This document shows positions 6,584 through 20,907 of a stretch of 64,000 bases of DNA, piece by piece; the stretch's first letter is position 1, and the number at the start of each line of letters is the position of its first letter. The translations under genes were made by a program, and so were the position numbers. The notes below the pieces were generated by a model, which was not told the DNA's origin, searched no databases, and saw nothing but the letters and a program-made list of their open reading frames with translations. Origin of the DNA: Cyprinodon diabolis (taxonomy: Eukaryota > Chordata > Actinopteri > Cyprinodontiformes > Cyprinodontidae); the NCBI GenBank assembly GCA_030533445.1, contig CM060081.1:39335611-39399610 (forward strand). The letters run 5' to 3'.

Positions 6584-9500
6584 AACTGCAGGACCTCACT
6601 CTCACTCACCTTTTAGCTGCTAAAGCACCCCTCCGAACAAACGACTGCTGAGTAAAAACCGTAAAAGGTATCTGAAAAATTCTTTTTATCTAAGCGACAG
6701 CTATATCTTGTCTTCAATTGGAGTAACTTTCATGGCTGTAGATCATCTACAAACTGAATGGGAAGAGAAAGAAAAAGAAAAAACGTTTCATCACACCTAA
6801 GCTTCTAATTGAGCTAGCTGCAGCAGGTCACTGTCACTCAGCTTTCAGGTGCTTAAAATGTCCTCCGAACAAACGACTGCTGAGCAAAAACCGTATGAGT
6901 TATTCAAAAAATTTTTTCACCGTGAGCGTCAGTCATCCTTCGACTCCAACTATGCCAACTTTGGTGTATGTGTGTCATTCAGAAAAATATTTATGACGAG
7001 TTTAAAACACATAGTCTGATTCGTTTTTCTCCCCTCTTCTGCTCCAAAACCAATGAAAAACGGCTCTGATTTTCATCGACTTTAGGTCGGTCTGGAGGGT
7101 TTTTAAGGAAAAGTATTAATCCTACCGTAATTCCGAAGATATTGTGTGGGTCCAGAGATTTCAGTCTACAAACTGACCAAAAATGGTGACTCTAGCTATA
7201 AATATGTGGCCGTGAGGGCGAGTTTAAAATGTTTTTTTGTGTTTAAAAAACGCCTGCCTCACACTCTAGCTTTTCAGTTGCTCCACTCTAGCAGGCTGGA
7301 TTTTGCTAAAACTTTGTGGCGCTTGAGGTCTGATTATACAAAAACCGTAGCAGTTATCAACATACCGTCTTCAGTTTTAAATAGACGAAGGATTTATCTA
7401 CAAACTGAGCTTCAAACTGTTTTTCTAGGTGAATGTATGCCGACACAGTGAAGTGCTGTTTTTTATGCTTTTTTTTTCCTCTCCCCATTCATTTCCTATG
7501 GGATTTTTTTGCGACGTTTTCGCTAATAATTCGCAAACCTTCGGACTAATGAGAAAGTTTTATACAAGCACACATCACCCCATTGGTCCCGACGCGTGTG
7601 CCAACTTTGGGCCCGATCCGCCAAACCGTGCGGGACTAGTTACGCGCCGAAGTTTTGGGTATACGGGAGAATTATAATAACTAGAAAATTTCTAAAGAAA
7701 TTTTGAGGGGGGCCACCTACTGCCCGTCTGGGGAACCGGGCCAATACGGCCCTGGCAAGTGACGTCGGGGCTCCCCAGACCAACTGCTTACGCCTTTGAG
7801 GGCTGCTGAGGGAAGGAAAGAGGGCAAGTTCATGGGCAAAGAGAGCTGTGTGCCACTTGTGCTGAAATCTGGGAAATAGACGTGCACAGCGTATGATGCA
7901 CAAGGGTAATATGGGTTGTCCATATTGAAACACAGTGGGTAAAGCCCAGTTGGCGGGCTTCGCCCGCCTGCTAGGAGCCATCTCAGTGAAGAAAAAAATC
8001 ACCAATGGCGGGCTCTGCCCGCCTTCTAAGAGCCATTGCAGTGATGAAATCACCTTTGGCGGGCTCCGCCCGCCTGTTACCATTGGCGGGCTCCGCCCGC
8101 CTTCTAAGAGCCATTGCAGTGATGAAATCACCAATGGCAATGAGCAATATGCCAGAATGTATGAGTGTGTATAAGGAAGAGGCTTTTATTCTGTAGAGTC
8201 CTTGTAGTCTTATTTTGAAAGTCTATCATGAATGTGCATCAAAAGATGGGTCACGCCCAGCAGTGATATAGAATCCATTTCCAAATGTTAAATCACTGGT
8301 TTTCCATGTTATTAGGTGAATAGTTGCTGTATTACAGAGTAAATGGGAGACTTTTATTGTGAAATTTGCTCTGGGGTGTGTTTTGAAAAGGTCACTAGAG
8401 TCTAATAAAAACAACCTGGAAGAGTTTGGGTCATAATGTTGAGCCATTTGCATCAATTAATGCATTACTATAATCTAGAGGCTTTTATTTTGTAGGGTCC
8501 CTGGAGTCTTATTTTGAAAGTCCAACAGAGTTGTGTTTATAGAAAATGTTCAGACCCGTCAATGATAGTTGATTACTTTCCAATCGTTAAATCACTCTTT
8601 TTCCATGTTATTAGGGCAGTAGATGAAGCGGAAATGGGAGGCTTTTATTTTGAAATTTGCTATAGGGTGTGTTTTAAACAGTCTCCTAGAGTCTATTCTC
8701 TAAAACGGGGTTGAGTTTGGGTCATAATGTTGAGCCATATAGGGCAATAAATATATGTAAAAAATATAGAGGCTTTTATTTTGTAGGGTCCCTGGAGTCT
8801 TATTTTGAAAGTCTATCAGTGCTGAGTGGCAAGGGAAGTGTCATGTACAGCAGTCATATAGTATCCATTTCCCAATGTTAAATCAGTCCTTTCACCCTCC
8901 ATTAGATTAATATGTGCTGTTTAAAACAGCAGAGGTAAAATCTGTTTGAAGCTTGGTAACCTTGACAACGCTTAACGAGCCTCTCACTGACACAGACAAC
9001 AGCTGCACTCACTATTGGTTTCTTCTTCCCAGGCTTTTTTGTATGGGAAGAACGGCACCGAACAAACGACTACTGATCAAAAACCGTATGAGTTATTCAA
9101 AAAACATTTTCACCATGAGCATCAGCAATCCTTCGACTCCAACTATACCAACTTTGGTGTATGTGTGTCATTCAGAAAAATATTTATGACGAGTTGAAAA
9201 CACATAGTCTGATTCGTTTCTCTCCCATCTTCAGCTCAAAAAGAATAGAGAAAGGCTGAAACTCTCATCGACTTTAGGTTGGTCTGGAGGGTTTTTAAGG
9301 AAAAGTATTAATCCTACCGTAATTCCGAAGACATTGTGTGAGTCCAGAGGTTTCAGTCTACAAACTGACCAAAAATGGTGACTGTAGCTCCAAATATGTG
9401 GCCGTGAGGGCGAGAATAAGATGTTTGATCTTAAAAAAATGGCCGCCTCACACTAAGATTTCAGCAGCTGCACTCTAGCAGGCTGCTGCAGAAGCTAACT

Positions 9501-9701
9501 GTCAGCTAGCTTCCAGGTGCTTACCCTCCGAACAAACGACTGCTGAGCAAAAACCGTAAAAGATATCTGAAAAATTCTTTCAGTGAAAGCAACATCTATC
9601 CTTTGTCTCAGACTGGGGTAACCTTCATGTCTGTAGGTCTTTCACAACCCAAAACGAAGCACAAACAAAATGGTTGGCCCACCTGCTCCTCCCTTTGTTT
9701 G
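6584..9701 (+). repeat. Macrosatellite monomer 3 (left a, middle beta-short), 3118 bp
   Basis: There is no 66-bp hairpin unit: the AATTATAATAA run goes directly into the CTAGAAAATTTC stem-loop. The 51-bp array lacks one unit relative to beta-long, which together with the missing cassettes accounts for the short length. Private group variants shared with monomers 5 and 8 are GCATTACTA, CTGGGGTGTG and CATGTACAGC. GTAGATCATCTAC near 6739 replaces the usual GTAGGTCATCTAC, shared with monomers 8, 12 and 16. Confidence 0.97.
7944..8138 (+). repeat. 51-bp minisatellite, monomer 3 (beta-short, 4 hairpins)
   Basis: As the beta-long array but exactly one 51-bp unit shorter: the CTGCTAAGAGCC unit is missing. 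Confidence 0.95.
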
Positions 9702-12700
9702 AACTGCAGGACCTCACTCTCACTCACCTTTTAGCTGCTAAAGCACCCCTCCGAACAAACGACTGCTGAGTAAAAACCGTAAAAGGTATCTGAAAAATTC
9801 TTTTTATCTAAGCGACAGCTATATCTTGTCTTCAATTGGAGTAACTTTCATGGCTGTAGGTCATCTACAAACTGAATGGGAAGAGAAAGAAAAAGAAAAA
9901 ACGTTTCATCACACCTAAGCTTCTAATTGAGCTAGCTGCAGCAGGTCACTGTCACTCAGCTTTCAGGTGCTTAAAATGTCCTCCGAACAAACGACTGCTG
10001 AGCAAAAACCGTATGAGTTATTCAAAAAAAGTTTTCACCGTGAGCGTCAGTCATCCTTCGACTCCAACTATGCCAACTTTGGTGTATGTGTGTCATTCAG
10101 AAAAATATTTATGACGAGTTGAAAACACATAGTCTGATTCGTTTTTCTCCCCTCTTCTGCTCCAAAACCAATGAAAAACGGCTCTGATTTTCATCGACTT
10201 TAGGTCGGTCTGGAGGGTTTTTAAGGAAAAGTATTAATCCTACCGTAATTCCGAAGATATTGTGTGGGTCCAGAGATTTCAGTCTACAAACTGACCAAAA
10301 ATGGTGACTCTAGCTATAAATATGTGGCCTTGAGGGCGAGTTTAAAATGTTTTTTTGTGTTTAAAAAACGCCTGCCTCACACTCTAGCTTTTCAGTTGCT
10401 CCACTCTAGCAGGCTGGATTTTGCTAAAACTTTGTGGCGCTTGAGGTCTGATTATACAAAAACCGTAGCAGTTATCAACATACCGTCTTCAGTTTTAAAT
10501 AGACGAAGGATTTATCTACAAACTGAGCTTCAAACTGTTTTTCTAGGTGAATGTATGCTGACACAGTGAAGTGCTGTTTTTTATGCTTTTTTTTTCCTCT
10601 CCCCATTCATTTCCTATGGGATTTTTTTGCGACGTTTTCGCTAATAATTCGCAAACCTTCGGACTAATGAGAAAGTTTTATACAAGCACACATCACCCCA
10701 TTGGTCCCGACGCGTGTGCCAACTTTGGGCCCGATCCGCCAAACCGTGCGGGACTAGTTACGCGCCGAAGTTTTGGGTATACGGGAGAATTATAATAACT
10801 AGAAAATTTCTAAAGAAATTTTGAGGGGGGCCACCTACTGCCCGTCTGGGGAACAGGGCCAATACGGCCCTGGCAAGTGACGTCGGGGCTCCCCAGACCA
10901 ACTGCTTACGCCTTTGAGGGCTGCTGAGGGAAGGAAAGAGGGCTAGGTCATGGGCAAAGAGAGCTGTGTGCCACTTGTGCTGAAATCTGGGAAATAGACG
11001 TGCACAGCGTATGATGCAAAAGGGTAATATGGGTTGTCCATATTGAACCGCAGTGGGTAAAGCTCAGTTGGTGGGCTCCGCCCGCCTGCTAGGAGCCCTT
11101 GCAGCGATGAAAAAAATCACCAATGGCGGGCTCTGCCCGCCTGCTAAGAGCCATTGCAGTGATGAAATCACCAATGGCGGGCTCCGCCCGCCTTCTAAGA
11201 GCCATTGCAGTGATGAAATCACCAATGGCGGGCTCCGCCCGCCTTCTAAGAGCCATTGCAGTGATGAAATTACAAATGGCAATGAGCAATATGCCAGAAT
11301 GTATGAGTGTGTATAAGGAAGAGGCTTTTATTCTGTAGAGTCCCTGGAGTCTTATTTTGAAAGTCTATCATGGAAGTGCATCTAAAGATGGGTCATGCCC
11401 AGCAGTTATATAGAATCAATTTCCAAATGTTAAATCACTGGTTTTCCATGTTATTAGGTGAATAGTTGCTGTATTACAGAGTAAATGGGAGACTTTTATT
11501 GTGAAATTTGCTCTGGGTGTGTTTTGAAAAGGTCACTAGAGTCTAATAAAAACAACCTGGAAGAGTTTGGGTCATAATGTTGAGCCATTTGCATCAATTA
11601 ATGCATTAGTATAATCTAGAGGCTTTTATTTTGTAGGGTCGCTGGAGTCTTATTTTGAAAGTCCAACAGAGTTGTGTTTATAGAAAATGTTCAGACCCGT
11701 CAATGATAGTTGATTACTTTCCAATCGTTAAATCACTCTTTTTCCATGTTATTAGGGCAGTAGATGAAGCGGAAATGGGAGGCTTTTATTTTGAAATTTG
11801 CTATAGGGTGTGTTTTAAACAGTCTCCTAGAGTCTATTCTCTAAAACGGGGTTGAGTTTGGGTCATAATGTTGAGCCATATAGGGCAATAAATATATGTA
11901 AAAAATATAAAGGCTTTTATTTTGTAGGGTCCCTGGAGTCTTATTTTGAAAGTCTATCAGTGCTGAGTGGCAAGGGAAGTGTCATGGACAGCAGTCATAT
12001 AGTATCCATTTCCCAATGTTAAATCAGTCCTTTCACCCTCCATTAGATTAATATGTGCTGTTTAAAACAGCAGAGGTAAAATCTGTTTGAAGCTTGGTAA
12101 CCTTGACAACGCTTAACGAGCCTCTCACTGACACAGACAACAGCTGCACTCACTATTGGTTTCTTCTTCCCAGGCTTTTTTGTATGGGAAGAACGGCACC
12201 GAACAAACGACTATTGATCAAAAACCATATGAGTTATTCAAAAAACATTTTCACCATGAGCATCAGCAATCCTTCGACTCCAACTATACCAACTTTGGTG
12301 TATGTGTGTCATTCAGAACAATATTTATGACGACTTGAAAACACATAGTCTGATTCGTTTTTCTCCCATCTTCAGCTCAAAAAGAATGGAGAAAGGCTGA
12401 AACTCATCGACTTTAGGTTGGTCTGGAGGGTTTTTAAGGAAAAGTATTAATCCTACCGTAATTCCGAAGACATTGTGTGAGTCCAGAGGTTTCAGTCTAC
12501 AAACTGACCAAAAATGGTGACTGTAGCTCCAAATATGTGGCCGTGAGGGCGAGAATAAGATGTTTGATCTTAAAAAAATGGCCGCCTCACACTAAGATTT
12601 CAGCAGCTGCACTGTAGCAGGCTGCTGCAGAAGCTAACTGTCAGCTAGCTTCCAGGTGCTTACCCTCCGAACAAACGACTGCTGAGCAAAAACCGTAAAA

Positions 12701-12840
12701 GGTATCTGAAAAATTCTTTCAGTGAAAGCAACATCTATCCTTTGTCTCAGACTGGGGTAACCTTCATGTCTGTAGGTCTTTCACAACCCAAAACGAAGCA
12801 CAAACAAAATGGTTGGCCCACCTGCTCCTCCCTTTGTTTG
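9702..12840 (+). repeat. Macrosatellite monomer 4 (left c, middle alpha), 3139 bp
   Basis: Left type c is marked by AAAAAGTTTTCACC, GACGAGTTGAAAACAC, GTGGCCTTGAGG and ATGTATGCTGAC. It has no 66-bp hairpin unit. The alpha 51-bp array has four hairpins. Near the right end, CTGTAGCAGG and CCGTAAAAGGTATC differ from the CTCTAGCAGG and CCATAAAAGATATC of the otherwise matching monomers 6 and 9, so it joins a different neighbour type on its right. Confidence 0.97.
11062..11280 (+). repeat. 51-bp minisatellite, monomer 4 (alpha, 4 hairpins)
   Basis: Same layout as in monomer 1. Confidence 0.95.
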
Positions 12841-15800
12841 AACTGCAGGACCTCACTCTCACTCACCTTTTAGCTGCTAAAGCACCCCTCCGAACAAACG
12901 ACTGCTGAGTAAAAACCGTAAAAGGTATCTGAAAAATTCTTTTTATCTAAGCGACAGCTATATCTTGTCTTCAATTGGAGTAACTTTCATGGCTGTAGGT
13001 CATCTACAAACTGAATGGGAAGAGAAAGAAAAAGAAAAAACGTTTCATCACACCTAAGCTTCTAATTGAGCTAGCTGCAGCAGGTCACTGTCACTCAGCT
13101 TTCAGGTGCTTAAAATGTCCTCCGAACAAACGACTGCTGAGCAAAAACCGTATGAGTTATTCAAAAAATTTTTTCACCGTGAGCGTCAGTCATCCTTCGA
13201 CTCCAACTATGCCAACTTTGGTGTATGTGTGTCATTCAGAAAAATATTTATGACGAGTTTAAAACACATAGTCTGATTCGTTTTTCTCCCCTCTTCTGCT
13301 CCAAAACCAATGAAAAACGGCTCTGATTTTCATCGACTTTAGGTCGGTCTGGAGGGTTTTTAAGGAAAAGTATTAATCCTACCGTAATTCCGAAGATATT
13401 GTGTGGGTCCAGAGATTTCAGTCTACAAACTGACCAAAAATGGTGACTCTAGCTATAAATATGTGGCCGTGAGGGCGAGTTTAAAATGTTTTTTTGTGTT
13501 TAAAAAACGCCTGCCTCACACTCTAGCTTTTCAGTTGCTCCACTCTAGCAGGCTGGATTTTGCTAAAACTTTGTGGCGCTTGAGGTCTGATTATACAAAA
13601 ACCGTAGCAGTTATCAACATACCGTCTTCAGTTTTAAATAGACGAAGGATTTATCTACAAACTGAGCTTCAAACTGTTTTTCTAGGTGAATGTATGCCGA
13701 CACAGTGAAGTGCTGTTTTTTATGCTTTTTTTTCCCTCTCCCCATTCATTTCCTATGGGATTTTTTTGCGACGTTTTCGCTAATAATTCGCAAACCTTCG
13801 GACTAATGAGAAAGTTTTATACAAGCACACATCACCCCATTGGTCCCGACGCGTGTGCCAACTTTGGGCCCGATCCGCCAAACCGTGCGGGACTAGTTAC
13901 GCGCCGAAGTTTTGGGTATACGGGAGAATTATAATAACTAGAAAATTTCTAAAGAAATTTTGAGGGGGGCCACCTACTGCCCGTCTGGGGAACCGGGCCA
14001 ATACGGCCCTGGCAAGTGACGTCGGGGCTCCCCAGACCAACTGCTTACGCCTTTGAGGGCTGCTGAGGGAAGGAAAGAGGGCAAGTTCATGGGCAAAGAG
14101 AGCTGTGTGCCACTTGTGCTGAAATCTGGGAAATAGACGTGCACAGCGTATGATGCACAAGGGTAATATGGGTTGTCCATATTGAAACACAGTGGGTAAA
14201 GCCCAGTTGGCGGGCTTCGCCCGCCTGCTAGGAGCCATCTCAGTGAAGAAAAAAATCACCAATGGCGGGCTCTGCCCGCCTTCTAAGAGCCATTGCAGTG
14301 ATGAAATCACCTTTGGCGGGCTCCGCCCGCCTGTTACCATTGGCGGGCTCCGCCCGCCTTCTAAGAGCCATTGCAGTGATGAAATCACCAATGGCAATGA
14401 GCAATATGCCAGAATGTATGAGTGTGTATAAGGAAGAGGCTTTTATTCTGTAGAGTCCTTGTAGTCTTATTTTGAAAGTCTATCATGAATGTGCATCAAA
14501 AGATGGGTCACGCCCAGCAGTGATATAGAATCCATTTCCAAATGTTAAATCACTGGTTTTCCATGTTATTAGGTGAATAGTTGCTGTATTACAGAGTAAA
14601 TGGGAGACTTTTATTGTGAAATTTGCTCTGGGGTGTGTTTTGAAAAGGTCACTAGAGTCTAATAAAAACAACCTGGAAGAGTTTGGGTCATAATGTTGAG
14701 CCATTTGCATCAATTAATGCATTACTATAATCTAGAGGCTTTTATTTTGTAGGGTCCCTGGAGTCTTATTTTGAAAGTCCAACAGAGTTGTGTTTATAGA
14801 AAATGTTCAGACCCGTCAATGATAGTTGATTACTTTCCAATCGTTAAATCACTCTTTTTCCATGTTATTAGGGCAGTAGATGAAGCGGAAATGGGAGGCT
14901 TTTATTTTGAAATTTGCTATAGGGTGTGTTTTAAACAGTCTCCTAGAGTCTATTCTCTAAAACGGGGTTGAGTTTGGGTCATAATGTTGAGCCATATAGG
15001 GCAATAAATATATGTAAAAAATATAGAGGCTTTTATTTTGTAGGGTCCCTGGAGTCTTATTTTGAAAGTCTATCAGTGCTGAGTGGCAAGGGAAGTGTCA
15101 TGTACAGCAGTCATATAGTATCCATTTCCCAATGTTAAATCAGTCCTTTCACCCTCCATTAGATTAATATGTGCTGTTTAAAACAGCAGAGGTAAAATCT
15201 GTTTGAAGCTTGGTAACCTTGACAACGCTTAACGAGCCTCTCACTGACACAGACAACAGCTGCACTCACTATTGGTTTCTTCTTCCCAGGCTTTTTTGTA
15301 TGGGAAGAACGGCACCGAACAAACGACTACTGATCAAAAACCGTATGAGTTATTCAAAAAACATTTTCACCATGAGCATCAGCAATCCTTCGACTCCAAC
15401 TATACCAACTTTGGTGTATGTGTGTCATTCAGAAAAATATTTATGACGAGTTGAAAACACATAGTCTGATTCGTTTCTCTCCCATCTTCAGCTCAAAAAG
15501 AATAGAGAAAGGCTGAAACTCTCATCGACTTTAGGTTGGTCTGGAGGGTTTTTAAGGAAAAGTATTAATCCTACCGTAATTCCGAAGACATTGTGTGAGT
15601 CCAGAGGTTTCAGTCTACAAACTGACCAAAAATGGTGACTGTAGCTCCAAATATGTGGCCGTGAGGGCGAGAATAAGATGTTTGATCTTAAAAAAATGGC
15701 CGCCTCACACTAAGATTTCAGCAGCTGCACTCTAGCAGGCTGCTGCAGAAGCTAACTGTCAGCTAGCTTCCAGGTGCTTACCCTCCGAACAAACGACTGC

Positions 15801-15958
15801 TGAGCAAAAACCGTAAAAGATATCTGAAAAATTCTTTCAGTGAAAGCAACATCTATCCTTTGTCTCAGACTGGGGTAACCTTCATGTCTGTAGGTCTTTC
15901 ACAACCCAAAACGAAGCACAAACAAAATGGTTGGCCCACCTGCTCCTCCCTTTGTTTG
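12841..15958 (+). repeat. Macrosatellite monomer 5 (left a, middle beta-short), 3118 bp
   Basis: This copy is nearly identical to monomers 3 and 8 and has the same length. It differs in the T-run before the CCCATTCATTTCC motif (TTTTCCCTCTCC instead of TTTTTCCTCTCC) and carries GTAGGTCATCTAC rather than the GATCATC variant. With monomer 6 it forms a 6257-bp dimer matching monomers 3-4 and 8-9. It has no 66-bp hairpin unit. Confidence 0.97.
14201..14395 (+). repeat. 51-bp minisatellite, monomer 5 (beta-short, 4 hairpins)
   Basis: Same layout as in monomer 3, including the one-unit deletion. Confidence 0.95.
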
Positions 15959-18900
15959 AACTGCAGGACCTCACTCTCACTCACCTTTTAGCTGCTAAAG
16001 CACCCCTCCGAACAAACGACTGCTGAGTAAAAACCGTAAAAGGTATCTGAAAAATTCTTTTTATCTAAGCGACAGCTATATCTTGTCTTCAATTGGAGTA
16101 ACTTTCATGGCTGTAGGTCATCTACAAACTGAATGGGAAGAGAAAGAAAAAGAAAAAACGTTTCATCACACCTAAGCTTCTAATTGAGCTAGCTGCAGCA
16201 GGTCACTGTCACTCAGCTTTCAGGTGCTTAAAATGTCCTCCGAACAAACGACTGCTGAGCAAAAACCGTATGAGTTATTCAAAAAAAGTTTTCACCGTGA
16301 GCGTCAGTCATCCTTCGACTCCAACTATGCCAACTTTGGTGTATGTGTGTCATTCAGAAAAATATTTATGACGAGTTGAAAACACATAGTCTGATTCGTT
16401 TTTCTCCCCTCTTCTGCTCCAAAACCAATGAAAAACGGCTCTGATTTTCATCGACTTTAGGTCGGTCTGGAGGGTTTTTAAGGAAAAGTATTAATCCTAC
16501 CGTAATTCCGAAGATATTGTGTGGGTCCAGAGATTTCAGTCTACAAACTGACCAAAAATGGTGACTCTAGCTATAAATATGTGGCCTTGAGGGCGAGTTT
16601 AAAATGTTTTTTTGTGTTTAAAAAACGCCTGCCTCACACTCTAGCTTTTCAGTTGCTCCACTCTAGCAGGCTGGATTTTGCTAAAACTTTGTGGCGCTTG
16701 AGGTCTGATTATACAAAAACCGTAGCAGTTATCAACATACCGTCTTCAGTTTTAAATAGACGAAGGATTTATCTACAAACTGAGCTTCAAACTGTTTTTC
16801 TAGGTGAATGTATGCTGACACAGTGAAGTGCTGTTTTTTATGCTTTTTTTTTCCTCTCCCCATTCATTTCCTATGGGATTTTTTTGCGACGTTTTCGCTA
16901 ATAATTCGCAAACCTTCGGACTAATGAGAAAGTTTTATACAAGCACACATCACCCCATTGGTCCCGACGCGTGTGCCAACTTTGGGCCCGATCCGCCAAA
17001 CCGTGCGGGACTAGTTACGCGCCGAAGTTTTGGGTATACGGGAGAATTATAATAACTAGAAAATTTCTAAAGAAATTTTGAGGGGGGCCACCTACTGCCC
17101 GTCTGGGGAACAGGGCCAATACGGCCCTGGCAAGTGACGTCGGGGCTCCCCAGACCAACTGCTTACGCCTTTGAGGGCTGCTGAGGGAAGGAAAGAGGGC
17201 TAGGTCATGGGCAAAGAGAGCTGTGTGCCACTTGTGCTGAAATCTGGGAAATAGACGTGCACAGCGTATGATGCAAAAGGGTAATATGGGTTGTCCATAT
17301 TGAACCGCAGTGGGTAAAGCTCAGTTGGTGGGCTCCGCCCGCCTGCTAGGAGCCCTTGCAGCGATGAAAAAAATCACCAATGGCGGGCTCTGCCCGCCTG
17401 CTAAGAGCCATTGCAGTGATGAAATCACCAATGGCGGGCTCCGCCCGCCTTCTAAGAGCCATTGCAGTGATGAAATCACCAATGGCGGGCTCCGCCCGCC
17501 TTCTAAGAGCCATTGCAGTGATGAAATTACAAATGGCAATGAGCAATATGCCAGAATGTATGAGTGTGTATAAGGAAGAGGCTTTTATTCTGTAGAGTCC
17601 CTGGAGTCTTATTTTGAAAGTCTATCATGGAAGTGCATCTAAAGATGGGTCATGCCCAGCAGTTATATAGAATCAATTTCCAAATGTTAAATCACTGGTT
17701 TTCCATGTTATTAGGTGAATAGTTGCTGTATTACAGAGTAAATGGGAGACTTTTATTGTGAAATTTGCTCTGGGTGTGTTTTGAAAAGGTCACTAGAGTC
17801 TAATAAAAACAACCTGGAAGAGTTTGGGTCATAATGTTGAGCCATTTGCATCAATTAATGCATTAGTATAATCTAGAGGCTTTTATTTTGTAGGGTCGCT
17901 GGAGTCTTATTTTGAAAGTCCAACAGAGTTGTGTTTATAGAAAATGTTCAGACCCGTCAATGATAGTTGATTACTTTCCAATCGTTAAATCACTCTTTTT
18001 CCATGTTATTAGGGCAGTAGATGAAGCGGAAATGGGAGGCTTTTATTTTGAAATTTGCTATAGGGTGTGTTTTAAACAGTCTCCTAGAGTCTATTCTCTA
18101 AAACGGGGTTGAGTTTGGGTCATAATGTTGAGCCATATAGGGCAATAAATATATGTAAAAAATATAAAGGCTTTTATTTTGTAGGGTCCCTGGAGTCTTA
18201 TTTTGAAAGTCTATCAGTGCTGAGTGGCAAGGGAAGTGTCATGGACAGCAGTCATATAGTATCCATTTCCCAATGTTAAATCAGTCCTTTCACCCTCCAT
18301 TAGATTAATATGTGCTGTTTAAAACAGCAGAGGTAAAATCTGTTTGAAGCTTGGTAACCTTGACAACGCTTAACGAGCCTCTCACTGACACAGACAACAG
18401 CTGCACTCACTATTGGTTTCTTCTTCCCAGGCTTTTTTGTATGGGAAGAACGGCACCGAACAAACGACTATTGATCAAAAACCATATGAGTTATTCAAAA
18501 AACATTTTCACCATGAGCATCAGCAATCCTTCGACTCCAACTATACCAACTTTGGTGTATGTGTGTCATTCAGAACAATATTTATGACGACTTGAAAACA
18601 CATAGTCTGATTCGTTTTTCTCCCATCTTCAGCTCAAAAAGAATGGAGAAAGGCTGAAACTCATCGACTTTAGGTTGGTCTGGAGGGTTTTTAAGGAAAA
18701 GTATTAATCCTACCGTAATTCCGAAGACATTGTGTGAGTCCAGAGGTTTCAGTCTACAAACTGACCAAAAATGGTGACTGTAGCTCCAAATATGTGGCCG
18801 TGAGGGCGAGAATAAGATGTTTGATCTTAAAAAAATGGCCGCCTCACACTAAGATTTCAGCAGCTGCACTCTAGCAGGCTGCTGCAGAAGCTAACTGTCA

Positions 18901-19097
18901 GCTAGCTTCCAGGTGCTTACCCTCCGAACAAACGACTGCTGAGCAAAAACCATAAAAGATATCTGAAAAATTCTTTCAGTGAAAGCAACATCTATCCTTT
19001 GTCTCAGACTGGGGTAACCTTCATGTCTGTAGGTCTTTCACAACCCAAAACGAAGCACAAACAAAATGGTTGGCCCACCTGCTCCTCCCTTTGTTTG
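15959..19097 (+). repeat. Macrosatellite monomer 6 (left c, middle alpha), 3139 bp
   Basis: This matches monomers 4 and 9 in length and left-type variants. Its right end, with CCATAAAAGATATC near 18949, matches those of monomers 1 and 9. All three are followed by a type b monomer. It has no 66-bp unit and a four-hairpin alpha array. Confidence 0.97.
17319..17537 (+). repeat. 51-bp minisatellite, monomer 6 (alpha, 4 hairpins)
   Basis: Same layout as in monomer 1. Confidence 0.95.
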
Positions 19098-20187
19098 AAC
19101 TGCAGGACCTCACTCTCACTCACCTTTTAGCTGCTAAAGCACCCCTCCGAACAAACGACTGCTGAGTAAAAACCGTAAAAGGTATCTGAAAAATTCTTTT
19201 TATCTAAGCGACAGCTATATCTTGTCTTCAATTGGAGTAACTTTCATGGCTGTAGGTCATCTACAAACTGAATGGGAAGAGAAAGAAAAAGAAAAAACGT
19301 TTCATCACACCTAAGCTTCTAATTGAGCTAGCTGCAGCAGGTCACTGTCACTCAGCTTTCAGGTGCTTAAAATGTCCTCCGAACAAACGACTGCTGAGCA
19401 AAAACCGTATGAGTTATTCAAAAAAATGTTTCACCGTGAGCGTCAGTCATCCTTCGACTCCAACTATGCCAACTTTGGTGTATGTGTGTCATTCAGAAAA
19501 ATATTTATGACGAGTTTAAAACACATAGTCTGATTCGTTTTTCTCCCCTCTTCTGCTCCAAAACCAATGAAAAACGGCTCTGATTTTCATCGACTTTAGG
19601 TCGGTCTGGAGGGTTTTTAAGGAAAAGTATTAATCCTACCGTAATTCCGAAGATATTGTGTGGGTCCAGAGATTTCAGTCTACAAACTGACCAAAAATGG
19701 TGACTCTAGCTATAAATATGTGGCCGTGAGGGCGAGTTTAAAATGTTTTTTTGTGTTTAAAAAACGCCTGCCTCACACTCTAGCTTTTCAGTTGCTCCAC
19801 TCTAGCAGGCTGGATTTTGCTAAAACTTTGTGGCGCTTGAGGTCTGATTATACAAAAACCATAGCAGTTATCAACATACCGTCTTCAGTTTTAAATAGAC
19901 GAAGGATTTATCTACAAACTGAGCTTTAAACTGTTTTTCTAGGTGAATGTATGCCGACACAGTGAAGCGCTGTTTTTTATGCTTTTTTTTCCCTCTCCCC
20001 ATTCATTTCCTATGGGATTTTTTTGCGACGTTTTCGCTAATAATTCGCAAACCTTCGGACTAATGAGAAAGTTTTATACAAGCACGCATCGCACCATTGG
20101 TCCCGACGCGTGTGCCAACTTTGGGCCCGATCCGCCAAACCGTGCGGGACTAGTTACGTGCCGAAGTTTTGGGTATACGGGAGAATT

Positions 20188-20397
20188 ATAATAATAATAA
20201 TAATACGCGGAATAAATATGTGCAATAGTAGTAGGTGGGCCATGCCTTCGGCATGTGGCCCCCCAATAATACGCGGAATAAATATGTGCAATAGTAGTAG
20301 GTGGGCCATGCCTTCGGCATGTGGCCCCCCAATAATACGCGGAATAAATATGTGCAATAGTAGTAGGTGGGCCATGCCTTCGGCATGTGGCCCCCCA
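20188..20397 (+). repeat. 66-bp hairpin cassette, monomer 7, three units
   Basis: The structure is the same as at 4301-4510, shifted by 15,887 bp, and supports the large segmental duplication. Confidence 0.95.
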
Positions 20398-20661
20398 ACT
20401 AGAAAATTTCTAAAGAAATTTTGAGGGGGGCCACCTACTGCCCGTCTGGGGAACCGGGCCAATACGGCCCTGGCAAGTGACGTCGGGGCTCCCCAGACCA
20501 ACTGCTTACGCCTTTGAGGGCTGCTGAGGGAAGGAAAGAGGGCAAGTTCATGGGCAAAGAGAGCTGTGTGCCACTTGTGCTGAAATCTGGGAAATAGACG
20601 TGCACAGCGTATGATGCACAAGGGTAATATGGGTTGTCCATATTGAAACACAGTGGGTAAA

Positions 20662-20907
20662 GCCCAGTTGGCGGGCTTCGCCCGCCTGCTAGGAGCCATC
20701 TCAGTGAAGAAAAAAATCACCAATGGCGGGCTCTGCCCGCCTTCTAAGAGCCATTGCAGTGATGAAATCACCAATGGCGGGCTCCGCCCGCCTGCTAAGA
20801 GCCATTGCAGTGATGTAATCACCTTTGGCGGGCTCCGCCCGCCTGTTACCATTGGCGGGCTCCGCCCGCCTTCTAAGAGCCATTGCAGTGATGAAATCAC
20901 CAATGGC
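20662..20907 (+). repeat. 51-bp minisatellite, monomer 7 (beta-long, 5 hairpins)
   Basis: Same layout as in monomer 2, shifted by 15,887 bp. Confidence 0.95.
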